Shown here: positions 17,401 to 24,570 of the stretch, piece by piece
How positions within the stretch are numbered: position 1 is the first letter of the stretch
Layout of the letters: the number at the start of each line of letters is the position of its first letter
Assembly: GCA_023427085.1 (NCBI GenBank)
Contig: JAEZBO010000068.1
Location: 1 to 47,543, forward strand
Direction of reading: 5' to 3'
Length of the DNA: 47,543 bases
Source: Pseudomonadota bacterium
GTDB lineage: Bacteria > Pseudomonadota > Gammaproteobacteria > Burkholderiales > Burkholderiaceae_B
Notes under the pieces: generated by a model
The model's input: only the letters and a program-made list of their open reading frames with translations
Database searches by the model: none
What the model was told of the DNA's origin: nothing
Program-made: the position numbers and the translations under genes

Positions 17401-20400
17401 GGGTGTCCAATGCACCTTGCTGAGCATGGTTGCGCCAGTCGCTCAGAAAGTCGAGTGCGACTCGCAGGCGGTCGATTTGCGTGGCATGGCCTGCCCATAG
17501 GCCGTCGGTCGTTGTTTCCAGCGATGCCTGTGTAGCAATGTCCTGGTCGAGTTGGCGCAGTCGCCGAGCCCGTTGCAGATCGGCTTGCAGGGTGGCTCCG
17601 CATTGGCCATTGGCGATGACGTCGAAGCCGTCGTCTTCCCAGGCTTGGCTTTCGCGTACGGCAGCCAGGGCGGTTTGCCAGCGTAGGGCCGTGCGCACCT
17701 TGTCCTGTTCTGTGTCCAGTCCCGTCCAGACGTCCGCACATTCCGCGCCTGGATCGATGGCCTGTATCTGCTGGCGCAAGACGCGGATGGCATTCCAATG
17801 CTGCAGATCGTTAGCGACGTCTGGCTGCGAGCCGCCTGTAGTGGCGCTGGACAGTTGAGCTGTGACCTTGCGTTTACCCAGCCACGACTTTGGCCAGAAC
17901 GTCTGCTCGGCCTGTTCCCACATTTGCTGCAACTGGGCGACGTCAAGCTGTTCGATCGTCTCGCCGTAGGAAGCCGACAGGGCAGCATGATGCTCGCTGA
18001 GCTGGGCCAGCAGGCCTAGTGCCTGGTTGAGCTGGACGGTGATGCGTACCGGCCAGGGCTCGCTAAGCTCGCCATGAGTCTGCCGATGTTCGGTGAGCAG
18101 GGCCAGCCCGTCGACGCAGGCGGTAATGACAGAGGTTGGCCACGGCGTGGACAACTGCATGTTCAGTTCCGCATGGCGGCGCACCAATGCCGCGCCTTCC
18201 AGCAAGCGTTGGCTCAGGCTGCGTGCGTCGGGCCGCAGGACAAAGCGCCAATCATGTCCCGCCGCTAATGGCAGGCGTTGGGCGAGCAGCAGCAGTGCTT
18301 CGCAGGTTTCGGGCGTCAACGTGGGCGATGGCAGGCCGATGACCTGGACAAATGCCTGGGCGGATTCGACCGTCGCCTGGGCGGCGGGAAGCACCTCACG
18401 CGCAGCGGCGATGAGTTGTTGCTGCCAAGTGGGTGACCAATTTCCTTGGCCGACCAGCGCAAGGGGATGTCGAACCAGCGCGGCATGGCCAATGGCTTGT
18501 GCAATGACTTCCAGGCGGTCCACGGCACTGCGCAACTGTTCGATGCCAGCATGATCGTGTTCATCAGCCGAGGGCCAGGCCAAGGGGAGTGTCGGGACGT
18601 CGTGTCCCGCGCTGACGGTGCCGATAGCATCGAACAGGTTCAGGCCGTTGCGGCGACGTTGGTGAAGGCGTTCCACATAGATGTTCAGCGCATCACGCAA
18701 GCGTTTGAGTTTGTCGGCTTCGGCTCTCCATTGCTCGGAATCGGCCTTGCCGCTGCTGGACCAGGCCGATTGCAGCTGTGCTAGTACGTCGAGTTTGCGG
18801 GCCTTGCTCGAGTGCAGCTCCAGGCAGAACTCGCCCAAGCCTATTTCACGCAGGCGCCGGTAGACGACGTCCAGCGCTGCGATCTTCTCGGACACGAAGA
18901 GCACGCGCCGGCCCTGTGCCAGGGATTGGGCGATCAGGTTGGCGATGGTCTGGCTCTTGCCGGTGCCGGGTGGGCCGATCAGGACGAAGTCCTTGCCCTG
19001 CGAGGCAGCCAGCACGGCCGACAACTGAGAGGAGTCTGCCGGCAGGGGGCAGAATACTTGTTTGGGATCGAAGTGCTGGTCCAGTTCACGCGCTTGCGGG
19101 AACGGTGCGCCCGGTGGATAGGCATCGCGCGGGGTGTCCAGCAGGTGGCGCACGACCGGGTTTTCGCGCAACTGTTCGCTGTGCTCGGCCAAGTCTTTCC
19201 ACATCAGGTACTTGGCGAACGAGAACATGGATAGCACCGCATCCTCGGTCACTTCCCAGCCCTTGATGTCCTTGATGGCGTGGCCGACGATTTTCCAGAC
19301 CGCAGCGACATCCAGGCCGGTATCGTCTTGCGGCAGTGCCCCTTCGAGCGCGCCCAGGCTCAGGTCGAAATCCTGGCGCAACATCTCGATCAAGGTTGGA
19401 TTGAAGCGGGGCTCGTCGTCATGCAGGCAGAGCGTGAAACCCGAGCGGGCGCTCTTGCGCTGCAGGCTGACCGGCACCAGGATCAACGGAGCGCGGTAGC
19501 GCTGACCGTCGCGGTCTTCGCGCGTCCAGGACAGGAAGCCCAGCGCGAGATACAGCGTATTGGCACCGCCTTCCTGCAAAGTCGTGCGGGCGCCGCGGAA
19601 CAGCTCGGTCAGACGTGAGTCGAGCTCGGCTTCGGGAATGCCGACGAAAACCTCACGTTTCTGCAGAGCTTCCAACGCGTGCGCGCGGCGTACGTTCTCG
19701 CGTTCGCGGGCCTCGTAGATGGCCTGATCACGAGGATCGGCGCCGTCCATCAGGTCCGGACGCGGGCGCAGCTTCAGGGGCTGCCCGCTGGCCAGGATAT
19801 CTTCCAACGCCGCGGGGTCCGGCGCTTCCAGTTTGAGCGCCTTCTTGCCGCCCTTGAAGTTGAGCAGATTGTTGCGCAGCGAAAGGTCCAGCAGCTTGCG
19901 TTGCCAGCGAAGCAGGCGGTCCTTGGGATCGAGTTGGCTGACATCTTCTGCATTGGCCGGCGCGCTGTCTGGTAGGTCAGGCGCGTCTTCGATCTTTGGC
20001 ACGGCGGGCGAGGAAGGTGACCCTTCGCTGTCGGACGCCGTAGCAACGGCCGCTTCCGCACTGGCCAAGGGCTTAATGCGCTGCAGTCGCGCCCGGCGGA
20101 TGTCTACGGCCAATCGGAATCCCGCATCCTGGGATTCATCCACCTGTTGGGCGCCGCGTTCAATGGCATAGCTGAAGGGAGCGGTAGACCGTTGGGTGAT
20201 CAGGGTAGTCTCAAACAGGACCAGTTCCTTGAGCCTGAGGCGCTTGCGCAGAGCGGTCACGTCGTCCACGACCGGGGTGGAGAATTCTTCGGGTTGCAGC
20301 CAGACGCCGGCAAAGGCGTGGCCCTCGGTGAAGATCAGCAGGGGGTTCAATCCTGCCTGCTCAAGTGTGGCGCAGAACAGCAAGGCTAGGTCAAAACACG

Positions 20401-21094
20401 TTCCCAGTCCCGAGCTTTCGATCTGGCTGGGACTGCGCACCTTCTGGCCCGTCTGTTCAAAGCTGGCGGGCGGCAGGGCATAGTCCAGCTGCATGCCAGC
20501 CGTTGCACCCCAGATTGCCGAGGCCAGTTCCCAGGCCCGCTTGGCACCGCCGGCATAGCCGTCCAGCGCAGGATTGCGATCGTTCTGGCGAAGCACCTCG
20601 GCGGTTCGCTTGAGCAGTCGATCCACGGCCGGATCGTTGGGCTGGACGAAGGCGGCGACGAGGTCGGGCAGATGCGAGATACCGCCCCATTGATTGCGGG
20701 GGAGCAGTTCCAGGTGAATATCGCGTTGCACGAGGGCAGAGGCGGAGGCATCCGCGTCCACTTTGCGCAGTGCCAGTGAGACCGAGGCCGTCTCGGCTTC
20801 GGTCAGCCGAGCCAGCAATCCGCCGTCCAGGTTCACATCCAGGTCGCGGATCGGATAGCGGGAGCCCGCTGCCAGCGTGTCGATCCGCCACCGGCGCGGC
20901 TTCAAGAAGGGTGGATCGGAAGTCAGGATTAACTCGACCTGCTCATGCGTCTGGTCGGTCTCGTTGATCAACCATAAATCCCGGACCAATGGGACCGCAT
21001 TCTGAAAGTCCGCCAGGTTCAATTTGGCGATCAGGGTCGCGTCAATCTTCAGTTCGGCAGCGGCGGCCGAACCTTGCGGTTGTGTCTCGTCCAT
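14456..21094 (-). CDS. Giant DUF4011/SF1 helicase/MTES_1575-type nuclease/DUF3320 protein with transglutaminase-like N-terminus
   Basis: This 2212-residue protein has, in order: an N-terminal region whose residues 225-265 resemble a transglutaminase/papain-like core (Cys233 in GLGTCFDLALLF, His259 in EGHAFAGVW); DUF4011 from about residue 390 (RWQRKLLDLSLRNNLLNF); and an UPF1-like superfamily I helicase. The helicase has Walker A GPPGTGKSQTI near 709, a long helical insert, Walker B IFDEASQ near 1555, GDPKQLPPT near 1581, and motif VI in LNVAITRAR. A PD-(D/E)XK-type nuclease follows (FRVDLGIVDP then ECDGATYHRS near 1898), and DUF3320 lies at about 2055-2165. Proteins of this build occur in defence islands; the role here is inferred as phage or foreign-DNA defence. 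AAGGGA precedes the ATG. All motifs are intact. A named defence system cannot be assigned from sequence reading alone. Confidence 0.9.
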   Translation of the reverse strand: MDETQPQGSAAAAELKIDATLIAKLNLADFQNAVPLVRDLWLINETDQTHEQVELILTSDPPFLKPRRWRIDTLAAGSRYPIRDLDVNLDGGLLARLTEAETASVSLALRKVDADASASALVQRDIHLELLPRNQWGGISHLPDLVAAFVQPNDPAVDRLLKRTAEVLRQNDRNPALDGYAGGAKRAWELASAIWGATAGMQLDYALPPASFEQTGQKVRSPSQIESSGLGTCFDLALLFCATLEQAGLNPLLIFTEGHAFAGVWLQPEEFSTPVVDDVTALRKRLRLKELVLFETTLITQRSTAPFSYAIERGAQQVDESQDAGFRLAVDIRRARLQRIKPLASAEAAVATASDSEGSPSSPAVPKIEDAPDLPDSAPANAEDVSQLDPKDRLLRWQRKLLDLSLRNNLLNFKGGKKALKLEAPDPAALEDILASGQPLKLRPRPDLMDGADPRDQAIYEARERENVRRAHALEALQKREVFVGIPEAELDSRLTELFRGARTTLQEGGANTLYLALGFLSWTREDRDGQRYRAPLILVPVSLQRKSARSGFTLCLHDDEPRFNPTLIEMLRQDFDLSLGALEGALPQDDTGLDVAAVWKIVGHAIKDIKGWEVTEDAVLSMFSFAKYLMWKDLAEHSEQLRENPVVRHLLDTPRDAYPPGAPFPQARELDQHFDPKQVFCPLPADSSQLSAVLAASQGKDFVLIGPPGTGKSQTIANLIAQSLAQGRRVLFVSEKIAALDVVYRRLREIGLGEFCLELHSSKARKLDVLAQLQSAWSSSGKADSEQWRAEADKLKRLRDALNIYVERLHQRRRNGLNLFDAIGTVSAGHDVPTLPLAWPSADEHDHAGIEQLRSAVDRLEVIAQAIGHAALVRHPLALVGQGNWSPTWQQQLIAAAREVLPAAQATVESAQAFVQVIGLPSPTLTPETCEALLLLAQRLPLAAGHDWRFVLRPDARSLSQRLLEGAALVRRHAELNMQLSTPWPTSVITACVDGLALLTEHRQTHGELSEPWPVRITVQLNQALGLLAQLSEHHAALSASYGETIEQLDVAQLQQMWEQAEQTFWPKSWLGKRKVTAQLSSATTGGSQPDVANDLQHWNAIRVLRQQIQAIDPGAECADVWTGLDTEQDKVRTALRWQTALAAVRESQAWEDDGFDVIANGQCGATLQADLQRARRLRQLDQDIATQASLETTTDGLWAGHATQIDRLRVALDFLSDWRNHAQQGALDTHILVAEGACGPKLARDHQTLRQRADTEQALIALDDLRESTAGLWKGLATNLDDLEQACQLREDLAAVLARLATTPEQISACKAPLHALLGDANALLEPGGRIALAGARYVEKWEQLLPRREALATTGHFAEAAQTQWQSLSLDGLIEQSQSIVRAEHGLRSWCAWRQARDEALALGLTTLVQGIEQGQVGPDQARRTFETNYARWWLNAVVDHEPVIRGFVSAEHEQRIRDFRELDERFTSLTRDWLRARLCADLPSQENVSRNSEWGLLRHEMGKKRAHLPLRELMAQIPEALTKLTPCLLMSPLSIAQYLQAGANAFDLVIFDEASQIPVWDAIGAIARGRQVVMVGDPKQLPPTSFFDRAESGLDDEDVEADLESILDECIGANLPTRNLNWHYRSRHESLIAFSNHAYYNGGLVTFPSPVTNDRAVSLQLVSGAYQKGGTRTNPAEAKALVSDVVARLTTPGFRESGLTIGVVTFNAEQQKLIEDLLDDARRKDPRLEPYFAEDELEPLFVKNLESVQGDERDLIYFSITYGPDPAGQLAMNFGPLNRQGGERRLNVAITRARHELRVFASFRAEQMDLARTQAIGVRDLKHFLEFAERGARALAEANRGSLGGFESPFEQAVAAALIRRGWHVQPQIGASSFRVDLGIVDPDAPGRYLAGVECDGATYHRSATARDRDKLREQVLRGLGWDIVRVWSTDWWIDPAGTLNRLDTRLQAVLTAQRERRAKEAEGEAEAERLAQAAIAQAMASVTKHDDATAAPIHGADPIAPEVSATAPSQQVEEVFARQVSAVAAHADAEEITSPEASLYRVTDPTEAVAGANPDRFFDGDYNDILSAMIAHVVDHEGPMLDALLARRIARAHGWLRTGGRIRERVFQLARARYRTTEEEVGTFYWPEHLDPAAKPPFRMPADEDSVRAVDEISIAELSSLARTVIAQGTQGEDIYQAMARRLGLQQLRAASRARLENVVRSLRAEP

Positions 21095-21114
21095 GAAATC
21101 CCTTTTGTACCGTC

Positions 21115-21141
21115 CGTAACGCGCTTTACGTGACTGTTACG
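21115..21141. promoter_or_regulatory. Inverted repeat in the divergent helicase/XRE control region
   Basis: CGTAAC at 21115-21120 and GTTACG at 21136-21141 form a spaced inverted repeat just upstream of the helicase start (21094), in the 206-base gap shared with the divergent XRE gene. It could be the regulator's operator. The arms are only 6 bp, so chance occurrence is possible. Confidence 0.35.
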
Positions 21142-21300
21142 TTCTGCGACGATATTAGCGCTAGTTGCCAGACATTCGGCGAGTAAGAACTCTTCCACAG
21201 ACGAATAGGGTAGGACGGTTCGCGAATCAGCGCCTTGCAGGCAAAAGCAGGAAGCAGTAAGGTGTACAAAATTTCAGACACTTTTATGTTTTCGCCTACC

Positions 21301-21792
21301 ATGAACCTCATCGACATTGGCCATGCCGTGCGGACTCGGCGCGCTGAGCTGGGCCTGTCTCAAGCGCAGTTAGCGCACTTGAGCGGCCTATCTCGACAAA
21401 CCCTGGTCGGGCTCGAAAACGGCACCTTGAGCGATCTTGGCGTCAATCGGGTGGGGCAGGTCATAGCGGTTCTTGGCCTGGACAGCCCGAAGCTGGATAC
21501 CCAAGCGCGGCGCAAGAAGCGCGGGCTCTGGATGGCCGCCAAAACGGCCAGTGTCAGCTATGCGCAAGAACTGGCGCCCGAGACGTTGGAGCAAGTTCTG
21601 GCGAGTGGTGAAGTGCCTGCTTCATTTGCTCCGCATTTGACGCATTTGCTGGATGAGGCGCCAGTGCCTGTCATCGTGATGGCTGTGGAGGAGGCTGCCT
21701 CGCACACACACCAGCCGCCAAAGCAAGTCTGGCGCAATGTGGCGAAGTTGGCTGGATCGTTGTCCGTGCATCGCCGGACGCTGTGGGCATGA
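21301..21792 (+). CDS. XRE-family helix-turn-helix regulator (HipB-like), divergent from the helicase gene
   Basis: The protein has about 163 residues. Its N-terminal 60 residues form an XRE/Cro helix-turn-helix (VRTRRAELGLSQAQLAHLSG, then LSRQTLVGLENGT). The C-terminal half is longer than in simple antitoxins and was not recognised. Two starts are possible: ATG 21301, chosen because the HTH family begins there, and ATG 21286, five codons earlier. Neither has a clear ribosome site. The gene is divergent from the giant helicase gene with an AT-richer gap between them, so it may control it. Alternatively it is an antitoxin left without its toxin, since nothing toxin-like follows. It precedes hipBA by about 245 bases. 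Confidence 0.8.
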   Translation: MNLIDIGHAVRTRRAELGLSQAQLAHLSGLSRQTLVGLENGTLSDLGVNRVGQVIAVLGLDSPKLDTQARRKKRGLWMAAKTASVSYAQELAPETLEQVLASGEVPASFAPHLTHLLDEAPVPVIVMAVEEAASHTHQPPKQVWRNVAKLAGSLSVHRRTLWA

Positions 21793-21795
21793 AGG

Positions 21796-21813
21796 CCGGG
21801 CGTCACTGCCCGG
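21796..21813. terminator. Hairpin overlapping the end of the XRE gene
   Basis: CCGGGC at 21796-21801 pairs with GCCCGG at 21808-21813 across six bases, immediately after the XRE stop codon. There is no T run. It may be a weak terminator separating the XRE gene from hipBA. Confidence 0.35.
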
Positions 21814-21920
21814 TGGAGCCGGGGAAGGGCTGTTCCCGCGGGCGTCGGCGCTAATCGTCGATCAGCCAGTATGGCTCTTGTCTGACGCCGCGAGAGGCAC
21901 GCTTGCTGGAGTGAAATTGA

Positions 21921-22054
21921 AGCTCATATATGGGCTATAGCTCTTGATTGCTACATTTTATAGCTCTTATATGGAACTAAATTGTTTTTTCTTAAAAAAG
22001 CTCTTGTGAGAGCTACTATCGGCGCATATACGTGATATGGTTCCATATATGGAA
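21921..22054 (+). promoter_or_regulatory. AT-rich control region of hipBA with repeated motifs and a perfect palindrome
   Basis: This stretch is strikingly AT-rich against its surroundings. The word AGCTCTT occurs at 21939, 21962 and 21999, with the close variant AGCTCAT at 21921. The last copy is part of a perfect inverted repeat, AGCTCT/AGAGCT, at 21999-22004 and 22009-22014. ATATGG words occur near 21927 and 21968. A perfect 14-bp palindrome, TTCCATATATGGAA, lies at 22041-22054 over the hipB start. HipB proteins repress their own operon by binding several operators, and this array is the natural candidate. Which motif is bound is not known. Confidence 0.55.
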
Positions 22055-22411
22055 TCTTACGAGAATTCGCCTTCTACATTGGCAGCCAGTCTGCATTCCT
22101 TGGGGATGCGGGTTGCCAAGTTGCGCCTGAGCAGGAACTTGACCCAGGCGCATGTGGCGCGCGAATCGGGGGCTTCCATCAGCAGCGTCAAACGTCTGGA
22201 AGCGGGTGAGAACACCTCGCTGGAGACGTTGCTGCGGGTATTGAGCGTACTGGGGCTGGAAAGGCGATTGCTTGAATGCCTGCCAGACCCGGAAGTCCGG
22301 CCGGTCGAACGTGTTCGCCATGGCGATCGCGAACGCCGCCGTGCACGTGAACAGAGCACAACGACGGCCAAGGCCACGGACTGGGCATGGGGTGAGGAGG
22401 ACGACGCGTGA
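22037..22411 (+). CDS. hipB: HipB-type antitoxin, XRE family
   Basis: The 124-residue protein has a Cro/XRE helix-turn-helix (VAKLRLSRNLTQAHVARESG, then ASISSVKRLEAGENTS at about residues 32-65). A charged, probably flexible C-terminal tail ends ATDWAWGEEDDA. HipB binds HipA, neutralises its kinase activity, and represses the operon. The stop overlaps the hipA GTG start by four bases (GTGA), indicating translational coupling. Starts at 22037 or 22049 are both possible, and a palindrome covers this region. No good ribosome site is visible for either, which would fit low or autoregulated expression. Confidence 0.85.
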   Translation: MVPYMESYENSPSTLAASLHSLGMRVAKLRLSRNLTQAHVARESGASISSVKRLEAGENTSLETLLRVLSVLGLERRLLECLPDPEVRPVERVRHGDRERRRAREQSTTTAKATDWAWGEEDDA

Positions 22412-23712
22412 CCAATGCCACCGTCCGCCTGTGGGGCAAGGAGATTGGCGCAGTGAGCTGGTTGGAAGATCGCCAATTGGCGGTGTTCCAGTACATGCCC
22501 GACTTTGCGCAAAGCCGGATCGAGCTGGCGCCGTTGACGATGCCGCTCGGGTCCGACCCTTACGAATTCCCCGGCTTGCCGCGAGAGGCATTCAAAGGCT
22601 TGCCCGGTTTGCTGGCCGACTCATTGCCGGACAAGTTCGGCAATGCCTTGATCGATGCGTGGCTGGTGACGCAGGGCAGGGCAGCCAGCAGCTTCAACCC
22701 GGTGGAACGGTTGTGCTACATCGGCACGCGGGGCATGGGGGCGTTGGAGTTCCATCCGTCTCTGGGGGCGGGGGCGCGACGGTCACGCAAGGTCGAGATC
22801 GATGCGCTCACCCGGCTGGCCAATGACGTGCTCAGCCATCGCGAACGGCTTGCCGGCGCGTTGCATGGCGAGGACGACCGGGAGGCGTTGGAAGACATCC
22901 TGCGGGTGGGGACTTCGGCGGGCGGGGCACGCGCCAAGGCGGTGCTGGCCTGGAACGAAAAGACCGGGGAATTTCGCTCGGGCCAGGTCAAGGCAGGTGA
23001 GGGCTTCACCTACTGGCTAATGAAGTTCGACGGCATCGCCGACAATCGCGACAAGGAACTGGCTGACCCGCAAGGCTTCGGACTGATCGAATACGCCTTC
23101 TATCTGTTGGCGGTCGATGCCGGCATCGACATGAGCCAGAGCCGGATCCATCGCGAAGGTGGACGCGCGCATTTCATGACGCGCCGGTTCGACCGTGATG
23201 CGGCAGGCCGTAAGCTGCATATGCAATCTCTGGCAGCCATGCGTCATTTCGACTTCAACGCGGCGGGCGCCTATTCCTATGAGCAAGCGGTGGAGACGAT
23301 CCGCCGTCTCAGTCTACCTGCCTTGGACATCGAACAGCAGTTCAGGCGGGCGGTGTTGAACGTGCTGATCCGCAATCAGGACGATCACGTCAAGAATATT
23401 GCGTTCCTGATGAACCGCCGCGGCGAGTGGCGACTCTCGCCAGCATTCGATGTGAGTTATGCCTACAACCCGGGAGGCAGTTGGACTCACCAGCATCAGA
23501 TGAGCCTCAACGGCAAACGCGATCACTTCGAAATAGATGATCTGGTTGCGTTCGGCGCCTTCTGCGGCATGAAGCCGAAGAAGGCGCGAGACATCGTGGC
23601 CGACATCCATCAGGGTGTCGAAGACTGGATGCGCTATGCGGATCAAGCCGGTGTCCCGGAGTCTACGGCAGCCAAATTGCATCGAGGCATGCGTCGAGAA
23701 ATCGCGGTGTAG
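22408..23712 (+). CDS. hipA: HipA-type serine/threonine kinase toxin
   Basis: HipA toxins phosphorylate a translation factor, typically glutamyl-tRNA synthetase, and induce dormancy. The 434-residue protein has the N-subdomain (TVRLWGKEIGAVSW, then PLGSDPYEFPGLP and GLLADSLPDKFGN), an ATP-loop region GTSAGGARAKA near 170, and the catalytic loop NQDDHVKN. The metal-binding Asp is in SPAFDVSYAYN. All catalytic positions seem intact, so the toxin is probably active. It starts with GTG at 22408, overlapping hipB by four bases. The length matches the longer HipA branch. It ends 219 bases before the right attachment repeat. Confidence 0.92.
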   Translation: MTNATVRLWGKEIGAVSWLEDRQLAVFQYMPDFAQSRIELAPLTMPLGSDPYEFPGLPREAFKGLPGLLADSLPDKFGNALIDAWLVTQGRAASSFNPVERLCYIGTRGMGALEFHPSLGAGARRSRKVEIDALTRLANDVLSHRERLAGALHGEDDREALEDILRVGTSAGGARAKAVLAWNEKTGEFRSGQVKAGEGFTYWLMKFDGIADNRDKELADPQGFGLIEYAFYLLAVDAGIDMSQSRIHREGGRAHFMTRRFDRDAAGRKLHMQSLAAMRHFDFNAAGAYSYEQAVETIRRLSLPALDIEQQFRRAVLNVLIRNQDDHVKNIAFLMNRRGEWRLSPAFDVSYAYNPGGSWTHQHQMSLNGKRDHFEIDDLVAFGAFCGMKPKKARDIVADIHQGVEDWMRYADQAGVPESTAAKLHRGMRREIAV

Positions 23713-23733
23713 CCGTTTGATGGTTGAACCCAG

Positions 23734-23925
23734 TTGTCTCAGGCAAGCTACGCTGCGCTAAGATGCAAATCGATTGACTATGAGCCGGAAAGAATCGACG
23801 CCTCGCAAAAGACCTCCATCACCCGCGCCAGCATTAAGCGCGTGATTTTGATGGTAGATGGCGACGGTATGGTTTGTGTCGATCAGAAAAACCCTTTAAT
23901 CACATGGGATTACGAGGCCCGTTGA
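23734..23925 (+). CDS. Possible small ORF at the right end of the island
   Basis: An open frame of 63 codons with a TTG start ends just before the right attachment repeat. The predicted peptide includes RVILMVDGDGMVCVDQKNP. No family was recognised and there is no clear ribosome site. It may be a gene fragment left by island decay, or not coding at all. The 23713-24055 stretch holds nothing else except the repeat at 23931-23942. Confidence 0.22.
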   Translation: MSQASYAALRCKSIDYEPERIDASQKTSITRASIKRVILMVDGDGMVCVDQKNPLITWDYEAR

Positions 23926-23930
23926 TGACA

Positions 23931-23942
23931 GAGTGGGAGTGA
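23931..23942 (+). repeat. Right attachment-site copy (attR-like)
   Basis: GAGTGGGAGTGA here is an exact, same-orientation copy of the last 12 bases of guaA (13994-14005). It marks the right end of the island; high-GC backbone-like sequence resumes immediately after it. Confidence 0.85.
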
Positions 23943-24055
23943 GGGCCTGGTAAGGCCGACTGGCGTCCCGCTCGGCTTGGCTACCCGCCTAGCCCGGGAG
24001 CCCGCCTGACCAGGCGCCCCGTTCATCTGAACGAAGTGGCCCTCGCGCAGCGAGA

Positions 24056-24433
24056 TCATTTCAGACGATCTGGCCCGTCCACCCGATCCCGGTCATACTT
24101 CGCATTGCGCCCCTTAGCCAGCTCGACCGGATACTTCCTTCCATTGACCTCGATCTTCGCCTGCGCCGCCTTCACCGGGTCGATGCCCAGCACATTGCTC
24201 AGCTGGATCAAATACAGCAACACATCCGCGATCTCGCTGCCGACCTCCTCGAGCTTCTCGGGCGCCAGCCGACGACTTTGCTCCTCGGTCATCCATTGAA
24301 AGTGCTCGAGCAACTCTCCCGCCTCGACGATCAGCGCCGACGCCAGATTCTTGGGTGAGTGAAATTGCCCCCACTCGCGCGCCTGGGCGAATTCACGAAC
24401 TTGTTGGCTGAGGGAGTCGAGGGTGTCGGGCAT
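24056..24433 (-). CDS. MazG-like nucleotide pyrophosphohydrolase
   Basis: The 125-residue protein belongs to the all-alpha NTP pyrophosphatase group (MazG/dCTPase-like). These enzymes hydrolyse (deoxy)nucleoside triphosphates to monophosphate and pyrophosphate, using Mg held by an EXXE...EXXD motif. Here this is EAGELLEHFQW near residue 37 and EEVGSEIADVLLYL near residue 62. It opens with a typical REFAQAREWGQFHSPKNL. It lies just outside the right island repeat and, before insertion, would have been the convergent neighbour of guaA. Substrate preference is unknown; housecleaning of non-canonical nucleotides is the usual role. Confidence 0.9.
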   Translation of the reverse strand: MPDTLDSLSQQVREFAQAREWGQFHSPKNLASALIVEAGELLEHFQWMTEEQSRRLAPEKLEEVGSEIADVLLYLIQLSNVLGIDPVKAAQAKIEVNGRKYPVELAKGRNAKYDRDRVDGPDRLK

Positions 24434-24497
24434 GGCTGGTCAGAGTGGGGCGGGCGGAGTAGCCAGAGTACCAAGCAACGCCTACGCTAATCCGCTT

Positions 24498-24533
24498 GCT
24501 GAATATCAGCAAACGGAAAAATACCCGTTTTGC
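24498..24533 (+). promoter_or_regulatory. Putative operator region of the second hipB gene
   Basis: Two inverted repeats stand side by side upstream of the start at 24571: GCTGA-ATA-TCAGC at 24498-24510, and AAACGG at 24511-24516 facing CCGTTT at 24525-24530. The stretch is AT-richer than its surroundings. Antitoxin autoregulation is the likely function. Confidence 0.45.
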
Positions 24534-24570
24534 AGTTATTCCTCGTCTAGCTGTAAGTCGGGTAGCCGCA

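Larger units (their letters stand above)
13994..23942. mobile_element. Genomic island inserted at the 3' end of guaA (integrase lost)
   Basis: A 9.9 kb segment lies between two exact 12-bp direct repeats, the left one being the guaA 3' end. Its contents are a degraded trbI-like gene, a giant helicase/nuclease, a lone XRE regulator and a hipBA pair. The segment is visibly less GC-rich than the flanks, with AT-rich control regions near 21100-21300 and 21920-22060. No intact tyrosine recombinase is present, so it is probably immobile now. The trbI relic next to the left repeat suggests descent from a conjugative element. Repeats and gene content are seen directly; the history is inference. Confidence 0.8.

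Noticed and set aside
14456..21094. Assigning the giant helicase to a named defence system
   Set aside because: Several described systems use COG1112-type helicases with different partners; without profile searches the specific system cannot be claimed.
13994..23942. Calling the island an active integrative conjugative element or prophage
   Set aside because: No integrase, relaxase, intact transfer genes or phage genes are present.
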